This document shows positions 34,194 to 44,682 of a stretch of DNA of 64,000 bases, piece by piece. Below the pieces are notes generated by a model. It had not been told where the DNA came from. It was given only the letters and a program-made list of their open reading frames with translations, and ran no database searches. This DNA is from Deinococcus hopiensis KR-140 (GTDB taxonomy: Bacteria > Deinococcota > Deinococci > Deinococcales > Deinococcaceae), in contig NZ_FWWU01000009.1 of the NCBI RefSeq assembly GCF_900176165.1, forward strand, positions 1,104,001 through 1,168,000, written 5' to 3'. The position numbers were made by a program, and so were the translations under genes. Numbering within the stretch: position 1 is the stretch's first letter; each line of letters begins with the position of its first letter.

Positions 34194-35303
34194 TTACCGC
34201 CGGAACACGCCGCCCTCCTGCATCACCTCGCCGTCCAGGCTGAGGCGTCCGCCGCGCCGCAAGTCGGTGATGAGGTCCCAGTGAATCGCGCTCGCGTTCA
34301 CACCACCTGTCTCCGGGTACGAGCGGCCGAGCGCGAGGTGAACGGTGCCGCCGATCTTCTCGTCGAACAGGATGTTGCCGGTGGGCGCCTGAATGCCGGA
34401 ATTGGTCCCAATGCCCAGCTCACCCAGCCGGCGAGCGCCGGGGTCGGTGGCAAGGGCGGCGCGCAAAACTTCTTCGCCTTCCTCGGCGCTCGCCTCCACC
34501 ACCTCGCCTGTCCGGAAGACCAACCGCGCGCCGCGCACCATCTGCCCGGCGTAGCTCGCGGGGACGGTGAACGTGACAACGCCTTCGGCGCTGTGCTCAA
34601 CCGGCCCAGTAAAGACCTCACCGCTGGGCATGTTGCGCCTGCCGTCGCTGTTGGCCCAGGTCCGTCCGCCCACGCGCAGGGTCAGGTCTGTGCCGGGGGC
34701 TTCGATCCGCACCACGTCCGCGCGGGTGAGGCGTTTGATCAGCTCCGCCTGCATCGTCCGCACCTCGCCCCAGGCAGCCACGGGATCTGGGCGGTCCAGA
34801 AACATCGCGCGCATCACAAACGCGCCGAACTCCGCTTCGGTCATCCCCGCCTGTGCGGCGGCGTGCGCGGTGGGAAAGAGGGTCAGGCTCCACTTCTTGC
34901 GGGCGCGCAGGGTGGCGAGGGGCGCGCGGGCGGCAGTCAGTCGTGCGCGGCGGGCGGCGTCCCCTCTGGGGTCCGGTTCGGGCGTCAGAATCCGCAGGCT
35001 GCCGTCCAACGCTTCCGCGTCCACGAGGTCTGCCGCATGCGTCTGGTCGAGCACCGCGCCGGAGGCGAGGGCGGCCCAGTCCTCGTCTTGCCCCGGATAC
35101 TCCAGCCGCACCACGGGCCGCGCTCCTCGGCGCAGGAAGGCCCGCGTCACCTCGCGCACAAGGGGGAGGGCTCCCGTTCCTCCCGCCACGAGCAGGCGAT
35201 CGCCCTCACCTGCCGAGAGGCAGTAATCGGCCAGCAGGGCCGCGTGGGGTACGGGATCGTAGGTCAGCGTCCCGGTGGGCACGCCTTCTGGGGTCGTCTG
35301 CAT
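34194..35303 (-). CDS. Aminopeptidase, M29 (AmpS/aminopeptidase T) family
   Basis: A 369-residue metallo-aminopeptidase that removes N-terminal residues from peptides, cytoplasmic. M29 features: RIEAPGTDLTLRVGGRTWANSDGRRNMPSGEVFTGP with the first metal-binding Glu, GARLVFRTGEVVEASAEEGEEVL, LGELGIGTN, and HLALGRSYPETGG...SAIHWDLI with further metal ligands. The ATG at 35303 has TACGCT 7 nt upstream. It is divergent from purU, 44 bp apart. Confidence 0.93.
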   Translation of the reverse strand: MQTTPEGVPTGTLTYDPVPHAALLADYCLSAGEGDRLLVAGGTGALPLVREVTRAFLRRGARPVVRLEYPGQDEDWAALASGAVLDQTHAADLVDAEALDGSLRILTPEPDPRGDAARRARLTAARAPLATLRARKKWSLTLFPTAHAAAQAGMTEAEFGAFVMRAMFLDRPDPVAAWGEVRTMQAELIKRLTRADVVRIEAPGTDLTLRVGGRTWANSDGRRNMPSGEVFTGPVEHSAEGVVTFTVPASYAGQMVRGARLVFRTGEVVEASAEEGEEVLRAALATDPGARRLGELGIGTNSGIQAPTGNILFDEKIGGTVHLALGRSYPETGGVNASAIHWDLITDLRRGGRLSLDGEVMQEGGVFRR

Positions 35304-35310
35304 GCGCCCG

Positions 35311-35316
35311 AGCGTA
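35311..35316 (-). promoter_or_regulatory. Leaderless-type -10 box of the M29 aminopeptidase
   Basis: TACGCT on the minus strand, 7 nt before the ATG at 35303. Confidence 0.45.
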
Positions 35317-35347
35317 GCACCCTATACAGCGGCTATCCTGCCCGGAG

Positions 35348-36246
<899 letters not shown>

Positions 36247-36247
<1 letters not shown>

Positions 36248-36296
36248 CGCATTGGGGAGAAGGGCAGCCCTCACGGCGCCCTTCTCCCCAATGCGC
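36247..36296 (+). terminator. Perfect 19-bp hairpin at the purU stop
   Basis: GCGCATTGGGGAGAAGGGC (36247-36265) is exactly complementary to GCCCTTCTCCCCAATGCGC (36278-36296) with a 12-nt loop. It is the end of repeat copy B2 and starts on the last base of the purU stop codon. It lacks a T-run directly after the stem, so termination is probable but not certain. Confidence 0.55.
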
Positions 36297-36345
36297 CTTC
36301 AAGTTCGCTCTGCTCGGTTAAAAAGACGTCCTCTTTTTGACGAAT
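36247..36345 (-). repeat. Dispersed repeat family B, copy 2
   Basis: The reverse complement aligns with 6861-6958: GAGCA..CGTCAAA, then TCTTTTTAACCGAGC, TGAAGGCGCATTGGGGAGAA and GGCGCCGTGAG occur in the same order. The hairpin differs: here the left arm of the stem is GCGCATTGGGGAGAAGGGC, whereas copy 1 pairs the GGCGCCGTG part. Confidence 0.7.
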
Positions 36346-36386
36346 GCTCTGGGCATGCTCAGCTTTCAGCGCCTGGCGGCCGGCCG

Positions 36387-36992
36387 CTAGTTCAGCTCCC
36401 ACACCTCCCCCGGCAAGAACCCCATCAGCGTGTTCAGCCGCTCCAGCAGGGTGGGGGCCTCCAGGGCCTCCTCGCGCTGATCTGCCCCGAGGGGCAGCAG
36501 GGCAGCGGCGAAGCTGGCCAGGAGCAGGGGGTCTGTGGGGGCGTACTGGCGGATGTCGCGGGAGTCGTCCGGACGGGCGCGGAGCAGGCCCGACAGCAGG
36601 CGGCGGGCACAGTTGTCCTCGGGGAGGGTGGACGTGGCGAGAGGAGGGGACTCCAGCGGCCACAGGCTCACCTCGGCGCTAAGGTAGCTGTGACCCAGAT
36701 CAAAGCTCTGCACCCGGAAACGCTCGCCGCCCACCACCTTGATGCTGCTGGTTCCGTCCTCATGGGCTTCCACTTCGCGGAGGTCTGCCAGCGTGCCCAC
36801 GCGCGACACCCGCGCGTGAAAGGGCAGGGGCGAGGCGTGACGTGACGCCAGGATGCGAACGATGCCGAAAGGCTCGCCGCTCTGCTGTACCCGCGACAGC
36901 AGTTCCCGGTAGCGTGGCTCGAACACGTACAGGGGCAGGACCTGTCCGGGAAACAGCACCACGTTGGGAAGGGGAAACAGCGGCACGCGCAT
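36387..36992 (-). CDS. LON substrate-binding domain protein
   Basis: A 201-residue protein made only of a LON N-terminal (substrate-binding) domain: MRVPLFPLPNVVLFPGQVLPLYVFEPRYRELL at the start, then FGIVRIL, VGTLADLREVEAHEDGTSSIKVVGGERFRV and a helical C-terminus. There is no AAA or protease domain, so it is a stand-alone LON-like protein, seen in many bacteria with unknown role in protein quality control. The ATG at 36992 begins the canonical domain; an upstream ATG at 37073 adds 27 atypical residues. Confidence 0.88.
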   Translation of the reverse strand: MRVPLFPLPNVVLFPGQVLPLYVFEPRYRELLSRVQQSGEPFGIVRILASRHASPLPFHARVSRVGTLADLREVEAHEDGTSSIKVVGGERFRVQSFDLGHSYLSAEVSLWPLESPPLATSTLPEDNCARRLLSGLLRARPDDSRDIRQYAPTDPLLLASFAAALLPLGADQREEALEAPTLLERLNTLMGFLPGEVWELN

Positions 36993-37090
36993 ATCGGATG
37001 TTATGGTGCGCCCTCCCGGGCTCTCATACCGGGGCAAGGCATACAAAAACCCGGTCAGGACAGCATTTTTCACACATCAATGGTCTGACT

Positions 37091-37912
37091 TCACACGTTT
37101 ACATCAGGCTCCGCCGAAGCGGGGTCCGCTTTTCGCCGCCGCTTCTTTTTCGGCGCGGGTGGAGGCGGCGCGCCCCACGCCTCAAGCTCCCCGGAGGTGA
37201 CCCCCAGCGTCAGCAGGTGGGCGCTGTCTTGCGGTGTCAGGCCTGCTCCCGGCAGCAAATCGGGTCGCCGGGCCAGGGTCCGCGCCAGGGCCTGCTCGCG
37301 CCGCCAGCGGGCGATGGCCGCGTGGTTGCCGCCCTTCAGGACCTCGGGGACGCCCTCGCCGCGCCACTCGGTCGGGCGGGTGTATTCGGGATAGTCCAGC
37401 AGGCCGCTGGAAAAGGAGTCCGTTCGGTGCGACTCCTCGTCGCCCAGCACGCCCGGCACGAGGCGGGTCACCGCCTCGAGCACGCAGGCCGCTGCCGCCT
37501 CGCCGCCCATCATCACGAAGTCCCCGAGGCTCAACTCGCGCGTGACCAGGCCCTCCACCCGTGCGTCGAAGCCCTCGTAACGCCCGCATAGCAGGGCGAG
37601 GTGGGTCTTTGCGCTCAGTTCCTCCGCCACCCGCTGCGTGAAGGGCTCGCCCGCCGGCGTGAGCAGAATCACCTCATCCGCGGAGGGAAGGCTCCCCAGC
37701 GCCCGCTCGGCCACGTCTACCCGGATAACCATACCCGCGCCGCCGCCGTAGGGCGTGTCGTCCACCTTCGCGTGCTTGTTCTCCGCAAAGTCGCGCATGT
37801 TGACCAGCCGCACGTCCACCAGCCCCCGCGCCCGCGCCTTGCCCACGATGGCCTCGGAGGTGAAGGGGGCCAGCAGCTCGGGAAAGAGGGTGAGAAGGGA
37901 AAAAGTCAGCAT
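37091..37912 (-). CDS. trmD: tRNA (guanine37-N1)-methyltransferase
   Basis: A 273-residue SPOUT methyltransferase that methylates G37 of tRNAs to prevent +1 frameshifting. Signatures: FSLLTLFPELLAPFTSEAIVGKARARGLVDV, DDTPYGGGAGMVIRVD, LLCGRYEGFDARVEGLV with SLGDFVMMGGEAAA of the AdoMet trefoil knot, and PEYTRPTEWRGEGVPEVLKGGNHAAI. The extra C-terminus is Lys/Arg-rich (KKKRRRK). It ends the rpsP-khpA-rimM-trmD block, 112 nt after rimM; that gap holds (GGGCAGA)-type heptamers. Confidence 0.97.
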   Translation of the reverse strand: MLTFSLLTLFPELLAPFTSEAIVGKARARGLVDVRLVNMRDFAENKHAKVDDTPYGGGAGMVIRVDVAERALGSLPSADEVILLTPAGEPFTQRVAEELSAKTHLALLCGRYEGFDARVEGLVTRELSLGDFVMMGGEAAAACVLEAVTRLVPGVLGDEESHRTDSFSSGLLDYPEYTRPTEWRGEGVPEVLKGGNHAAIARWRREQALARTLARRPDLLPGAGLTPQDSAHLLTLGVTSGELEAWGAPPPPAPKKKRRRKADPASAEPDVNV

Positions 37913-37950
37913 CCCGCCTCTGGTGCGGCAGACTTGCCGCGCCGCCCAGG

Positions 37951-37982
37951 AGAGGGCAAAGGGCAGAGGGCAGAGGGCCAGA
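37951..37982. repeat. Heptamer simple repeat between trmD and rimM
   Basis: GGGCAAA-GGGCAGA-GGGCAGA-GGGCCAG is a run of about four heptamer units. A similar but degraded CTCTGC-rich tract lies in the ftsE-ftsX gap near 42325-42350, and two GGGGCAA heptamers occur in the rpsP promoter at 39719-39732. Confidence 0.6.
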
Positions 37983-38024
37983 ACGCAGTTGGCCGCCGGC
38001 CATTCTCTGGTGGCATTCCGCCGC

Positions 38025-38561
38025 TCACTCGTCCTCCCCGTCTGCCTCCAGCAACCCTGCCGGAGCGTCTTCCGTCAGGTCCACGGCGGCTGGGCGTCCC
38101 CCTTCTCCTGCGCGGATAACCACATAGGGGGCTTGCAGGGGCAAGAAGCCTTCGCCGCCCGCGTAGGTGACGGCGAGTACATCCTGGTGGCCCATGTCGA
38201 GCACGTCTGTGACCTCACCAAGCCGGGTGCTGCCCGCGTCGAAGACGGGCAGGCCGCGCAGCTCGTGGTAGTAGTAGCTGCCTTCTTCCAGAGGGGGCAG
38301 GTCCGCGTCTGCGGCGTAGAGCTGCGCGCCCCGAAGTGCCTCGGCCCCCTCGCGGGTGATGACGCCGGTCAGGTGCAGCACCACGCCGGGCGCGAGGGGT
38401 TCGCTGCGGCGCACCTTCAGCCAGCCCCTGTTCTCCACCCAGACGCGCTTCAGCGCGAGGACCTGTTCGGAATCGCCCAGCACGTACACCTTCACGCCGC
38501 CCTGTACGCCGTGCGGCCCCAGCAGGTGCCCCAGGCGGGTGGTGTTCTCGGGGACGCTCAT
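38025..38561 (-). CDS. rimM: Ribosome maturation factor RimM
   Basis: A 178-residue 16S rRNA processing protein that assists 30S head maturation. The N-terminal RimM domain begins NTTRLGHLLGPHGVQGGVKVYVLGD and contains LAPGVVLHLTGVITREGAEALRGAQLYA; the C-terminal PRC-barrel domain has YYYHELRGLPVFDAGSTRLGEVTDVLDMGHQDVLAV. Length is standard. Its start overlaps the khpA stop by 4 nt (ATGA), so the two genes are coupled. Confidence 0.96.
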   Translation of the reverse strand: MSVPENTTRLGHLLGPHGVQGGVKVYVLGDSEQVLALKRVWVENRGWLKVRRSEPLAPGVVLHLTGVITREGAEALRGAQLYAADADLPPLEEGSYYYHELRGLPVFDAGSTRLGEVTDVLDMGHQDVLAVTYAGGEGFLPLQAPYVVIRAGEGGRPAAVDLTEDAPAGLLEADGEDE

Positions 38562-38797
38562 CCCTTGCGCGGCGCGTCGAGGTCTACGTTCACGCGTTCG
38601 CGGGGGTCACTGGCCGCGCGGACCAAAATCCGGATCGCCTGAATCACGCGCCCCTGCCGTCCGATGAAGCGGCCTTCCTCGCCCGGCCCCACCCGGACGA
38701 TCACCGTGGGCCCCCGCCTGGAGGCGCGCACGAGCGCGGGCTGGTCCACCACGTTCTGCGCCAGAAACAGCGTCAGTTCCACCGGATCGGTCTTCAT
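38558..38797 (-). CDS. khpA: KH-domain RNA-binding protein KhpA
   Basis: A 79-residue single KH-domain protein with the GxxG-type loop GRFIGRQGRVIQAIRILVRAA. KhpA proteins bind RNA and are typically encoded between rpsP and rimM, as here. ATG 38797 begins MKTDPVELTLFLAQNVVD; an ATG at 38806 would add three residues (MPA). Its stop overlaps the rimM start. Unlike the usual arrangement, rpsP is 560 bp upstream and separated by a terminator and a broken gene. Confidence 0.93.
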   Translation of the reverse strand: MKTDPVELTLFLAQNVVDQPALVRASRRGPTVIVRVGPGEEGRFIGRQGRVIQAIRILVRAASDPRERVNVDLDAPRKG

Positions 38798-38920
38798 GGC
38801 GGGCATTGTAGAGGGTCCGTGGAAAGGGAAGTGGCGTTCTGCCCGCCGGCCGCTCTGGGGCCGGGAAGCGGCGAGAAAGTCACCATCGTACACGCGGCGA
38901 TCAGCGGCCGTGCCCCTGGC

Positions 38921-39143
38921 TTAGGGCTTGAGGATCAGCTCCAGCAGACCCGCGAGGACCATGACCGCGCAGGGAGACCGGCAACCAGAGGGGCAGCGCG
39001 TCTCCAGTGCCCACAACGACGGTGCCCACCAGCGTGACCGGGACGGTCAGGAATTCCGCCAGTTCGTACAGCCACCTCCCGGTGCGCTGGGCACGGGTCA
39101 GCTGGCTGCGGGGCGGCCCACCGTCTGGAGACAGCCGCTGCAA
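38921..39143 (-). pseudogene. Frameshifted small membrane protein between rpsP and khpA
   Basis: The minus strand encodes RTGRWLYELAEFLTVPVTLV and GTVVVGTGDALPLWLPVSLR, a membrane segment. After a one-base slip at LR, the reading VMVLAGLLELILKP continues in another frame to a stop at 38921. Joined it is a ~70-residue two-helix protein. The slip makes it a pseudogene unless it is a sequencing error. Confidence 0.6.
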
Positions 39144-39304
39144 TACGGCCGGTTGCTGCTCTCCAGACAGGCGAGTTGGAACCGGTGCCCGGCTGCTTGG
39201 GGCGCGCCATTCGCCTCAGCGAGCGCGTGCTGCCCCAAGGTTGGGAGGAGCAAGCCCCGTGGGCGGAAGCCATCAGCCCTTTCTCAGGAGAAGGCCCGGA
39301 ACCG

Positions 39305-39338
39305 CAAAACAGGAAAGAGGCTCCCCGCGGGGAGCCTC
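39305..39338 (-). terminator. Intrinsic terminator of rpsP
   Basis: On the minus strand GAGGCTCCCC-GC-GGGGAGCCTC (39317-39338) is followed by TTTCCTGTTTTG. It begins 21 nt after the rpsP stop and would separate rpsP from khpA-rimM-trmD. Confidence 0.85.
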
Positions 39339-39358
39339 TTTCTCAAATTCGGCGCTGC

Positions 39359-39607
<249 letters not shown>

Positions 39608-39702
39608 GATTGAAAAACCTCGGGTGGGAATGTTGAGGGTGGGGCTCCCGCTTAGGTGGCGGGGTCATGCGCCCGCAGCAGCCAACCGAAGCGCACCGAA
39701 GG

Positions 39703-39732
39703 AGAGTATCAGAGGAGTGGGGCAAGGGGCAA
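39703..39732 (-). promoter_or_regulatory. Probable rpsP promoter
   Basis: On the minus strand TTGCCC (39727-39732) and TACTCT (39703-39708) are 18 bp apart. The -35 hexamer lies in two GGGGCAA heptamers. The leader would be about 90 nt. Confidence 0.45.
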
Positions 39733-39739
39733 GGGCCCT

Positions 39740-41389
39740 TCAAAAGGGCGGTGCGACGGGTTGACGCGAGCCGCCACTCACCTCGTTGAGCTGGAAGGCC
39801 ATCCGGCCGGGGCCGAAGATGGGGCTGCCCCCCACCGTCCCCAGCGGCGCGCCCTGGTCCACCCGGTCCCCCACGCCTACCCGCGTGTCTGCGAGGCCGA
39901 AGTAGGCCGTTACCGCGGGGCCGTGGTCCACGAGCACCACCCAGCCCAGGCTGGCGTAGTTGGTGGTGGCGATCACGTTGCCCGCGAGCGCCGCCACCGC
40001 CTGCGCGCCGTCTCCACCCTCCACCACGATCCACTGCGCGCCGCCCTCGCCGTAAGGCTGGGTGATGCGGCCCCCTGGCAGGGGAAAGGCCAGCGGACCG
40101 CTGGAGGCGGGCAGGGGGGCCAGTTCCCTGACCGTCTGTTCCTGGGCCTGCTGCACCTGGGCCTCGCGCTGGGCCAGGGCTTCACGCTCCTGCTGGAGTT
40201 GGGCTGCGCGCCGCTGCTGGGCGGCGAGGGCGGCGTCCCGCTCGGCCTGTTCGCGCTCACGCGCAGCCTGTTCTCGCGCGGCCTGTGCCTGCGCCTGACG
40301 CAACGCCGCCTCGCGCGCCTGGGCTTCGGCGAGGGCGCGCGCCCGGCGCTCCCGTTCCAGCTGGGCCCGCCGCTCGCGCTCGGCCTGGATGCGCGCTTGT
40401 TCCGCTCGGATGCGGGCCTGGCGTTCCTGCTCCGCACGGACGCGCGCCTGACGCAGCGCTTCCTGCCGCGCCCGTTCCTGGGCCTCGCGGATGCGCCGCA
40501 GTTCGGCCTCGCGGCGGCGGCGCTCCTCTTCCAGGCGGCGGCGGCGTTCTTCTTCCAGCTGGGCGCGCTCCTGCACCGCCGCGCCCACCAGCCCACTGAT
40601 GGTCCGCGCAGTCAGCGCCTGCTGCGCCTGGTTCTGCGCTGCGAGGACGCGCTGGCCCTGCTCACTGCGTCTGAGCCCGGACAGCAGCCGCGTCTGCTCG
40701 GCGCGGCGGTCGCGCAACTCTGTCAGTTTGTCCAGTCGCTCGCGTTGCAGCGCTTCCAGATTGGCCGTTTCCTGCGCCTGCTGGGTGCGCTGCCGGGTCA
40801 GCGTCTGCACCTCGCTCCGTAGGGTCCGCGTGACCTCCACGTTGTACTGCCCGGCGCGGTTGACGTACTTCAGGCGAATCAGGAGGTCCGACAGGCTGCG
40901 CGACTGAGACAGCAGCTGCAGGTAACGCCCGCTGCGCTCGCGGTACAGGGCGCTCAGGAGTTGCCGCAGGTCACCCTGCAGCCGGTTGACCCGCACCTGC
41001 GTGACCCGCCGCTGGGCGGAGGTGCCCTCCAGTTGCGCTTGAGCGAGCTGCACCCGCTCGGCCAGGGTCGCCGTCTCGTTTTCCAGGTCTGCGACGGAGG
41101 TGGACAGCGTGTTGAGCCGCGCCAGCGTCTGCCGCTGCTGACTGGAAAGATTCTTGATGTTCTTCTGCAGGCGTTCGAGGTCCTGCCGCTGCTGCCGGAC
41201 CTGCTGCCGCTGCTCCTGAAGCTGGCGTTGCAGGGCCTTCAGGCGGGCGCTGGTCAGCGGTCCGCCGTTTGACGCAGCGGCCTTTTGCGGCGCCTTCTGG
41301 GCCGTGGATGCCGCCGGAATTTGCGCCCAGCCTTCACCCGTTCCGGTCAGCAGGGCCGCCGAGAGCAGTAGCTTGCGTCGCAGGGTCAC
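39740..41389 (-). CDS. EnvC-like coiled-coil protein with degenerate LytM (M23) domain
   Basis: A 549-residue exported protein: signal peptide (about 1-22; LRRKLLLSAALLTGTGEGWAQ), long coiled coil (about 45-230), a second Arg/Glu/Ala-rich helix (about 270-420), and a C-terminal LytM-like domain (about 440-549). In that domain the zinc ligands of active M23 peptidases are absent: the first motif reads TQPYGEGGAQWIVVEGG and the HxH position reads MAFQLNEV. EnvC of enterobacteria has the same dead LytM domain and activates amidases under FtsEX control. The GTG at 41389 lies 11 nt after ftsX, so FtsEX-EnvC-like function in septal wall splitting is strongly suggested. Confidence 0.85.
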   Translation of the reverse strand: MTLRRKLLLSAALLTGTGEGWAQIPAASTAQKAPQKAAASNGGPLTSARLKALQRQLQEQRQQVRQQRQDLERLQKNIKNLSSQQRQTLARLNTLSTSVADLENETATLAERVQLAQAQLEGTSAQRRVTQVRVNRLQGDLRQLLSALYRERSGRYLQLLSQSRSLSDLLIRLKYVNRAGQYNVEVTRTLRSEVQTLTRQRTQQAQETANLEALQRERLDKLTELRDRRAEQTRLLSGLRRSEQGQRVLAAQNQAQQALTARTISGLVGAAVQERAQLEEERRRRLEEERRRREAELRRIREAQERARQEALRQARVRAEQERQARIRAEQARIQAERERRAQLERERRARALAEAQAREAALRQAQAQAAREQAAREREQAERDAALAAQQRRAAQLQQEREALAQREAQVQQAQEQTVRELAPLPASSGPLAFPLPGGRITQPYGEGGAQWIVVEGGDGAQAVAALAGNVIATTNYASLGWVVLVDHGPAVTAYFGLADTRVGVGDRVDQGAPLGTVGGSPIFGPGRMAFQLNEVSGGSRQPVAPPF

Positions 41390-41400
41390 TCCAGGCTGGA

Positions 41401-42264
41401 TCACTCCAGCTCCCGCAGGTAGCGGCGCGAGGCGAACAGGCTGCCGATCAGCCCCATCAAGACGCCCAGCAGACCGACACCGCCCAGGATGGGCACAAGG
41501 CTTTGCAAGTCCCGCACCACCGGAAAGACCGGCGCGAACAGCCGCACCCGCGATGACAGTTCCAGGTACGTCGGTGTGAGCAGCGCCAGGGCCAACACCG
41601 AGGCCGATAGCCCCAGCAGCACACCCTCGATCACATGCGGCATGCGGATAAAGCCCCGTGTGGCCCCGAGGAGGCGCATCACGCTGATCTCGCTGCGCCG
41701 CGCGTACATGGCGACGCGCACCGCGTTGAGGATGTTGAACAGGGTGCCCAGCAGCAGCAGCCCTACCAGCGCGTAGGCCGCGCCTCGCACAGCCGTCAGC
41801 GTGCGCACGGTCTGGTCCACGTATCCGGCTCCGTACTCCACGTCGTCCACGCCCGCCAGGGTGGACACGGCGGCGGCCACGGTGCGCGAGTCCTCCACCC
41901 GGCCCACCCGCATCCGCAGCGTGTCGGGAAAAGGGTTGCCCGCGAGCTGCGCCGCCTCGCGCACGTAGGGGTAGTCCCGCGTCATCTCGTCGAGGGCCTG
42001 GGCACTCGTGACGATCTTCGCCGAGCGGACCTGCGGAAACGCCCTCACCCGCCGCAGCAGCAGCGTCCCGTCGGCTCCCGGACCCAAGAAGGCCGCCACC
42101 TCCACCTGCGACTCCATCTGCGCCAACGTGCGGTTGACGTTCAGCGTCAGCAGCAGCACCGAGCCCAACATCAGCAGCGTCAGCGTCATGGTGGTCAGGG
42201 TGGCGAAGGTGGCCGTGAGGTTGCCCCGCATGGAAAGCAGGGCTTGGCGAAAGTGGTAGGTCAC
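41401..42264 (-). CDS. ftsX: Cell division protein FtsX
   Basis: A 287-residue permease-like membrane protein with four helices: one near the N-terminus (TATFATLTTMTLTLLMLGSVLLLTLNVNRTLA), an extracellular domain (about 50-165; EVAAFLGPGADGTLLLRRV, FPDTLRMRVG), then three helices including AAYALVGLLLLGTLFNILNAVRVAMYARRSEISVMRLLGAT with the FtsX-type coupling helix. It transmits FtsE ATPase cycles to periplasmic wall-hydrolase regulators. The start is taken as GTG at 42264 (VTYHFRQALLSMRGN), the canonical FtsX N-terminus; ftsE ends 100 nt upstream. Confidence 0.94.
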   Translation of the reverse strand: MTYHFRQALLSMRGNLTATFATLTTMTLTLLMLGSVLLLTLNVNRTLAQMESQVEVAAFLGPGADGTLLLRRVRAFPQVRSAKIVTSAQALDEMTRDYPYVREAAQLAGNPFPDTLRMRVGRVEDSRTVAAAVSTLAGVDDVEYGAGYVDQTVRTLTAVRGAAYALVGLLLLGTLFNILNAVRVAMYARRSEISVMRLLGATRGFIRMPHVIEGVLLGLSASVLALALLTPTYLELSSRVRLFAPVFPVVRDLQSLVPILGGVGLLGVLMGLIGSLFASRRYLRELE

Positions 42265-42364
42265 GGCGTGCCTCGGGTGGGCACAGATGGCGTGGAGCAA
42301 AGGGCCGAAGGCCTTTTGACGCTCTGCGTTCTGCGCCCTGCACTCTGCCAGGCGCGCGGCGCCC

Positions 42365-43048
<684 letters not shown>

Positions 43049-43236
43049 CGGGGGGCACCGCCGACGCTGCCCAGGGCGGGGGCGGCGGAAAAGGGCCAGG
43101 GAGACGCGTGGATCATGCTTGCGGCCCAGCATAGCCCAGCACCCTCTCCGGAAGCCTTCAGCCTTCCGCTCTCGTCTGCGGAAGGCCGGCCGCCTCTCCG
43201 TCACTTCCGTTTCAAATCTCCTTCACGTGTTCGCCC

Positions 43237-43242
43237 TATGCT
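43237..43242 (+). promoter_or_regulatory. Leaderless-type -10 box of ctpA
   Basis: TATGCT lies 6 nt upstream of the GTG at 43249. Confidence 0.5.
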
Positions 43243-43248
43243 GACCGG

Positions 43249-44565
<1,317 letters not shown>

Positions 44566-44611
44566 GCGGCCGCGCGCCGCGCAAGCCCGCTGCCTCTGGT
44601 CCGCAAGACAA

Positions 44612-44662
44612 CCGCGTTGCCGCGTCTCCTCTGAGAAAGGGAGCGCGGCAACGCGGCTTTCC
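44612..44662. terminator. Strong bidirectional terminator-like hairpin
   Basis: CCGCGTTGCCGCG (44612-44624) pairs with CGCGGCAACGCGG (44644-44656) and is followed by CTTTCC. It lies between convergent ctpA and the HD-GYP gene. Confidence 0.8.
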
Positions 44663-44682
44663 TCTGGATCCGCCGCTCGCTT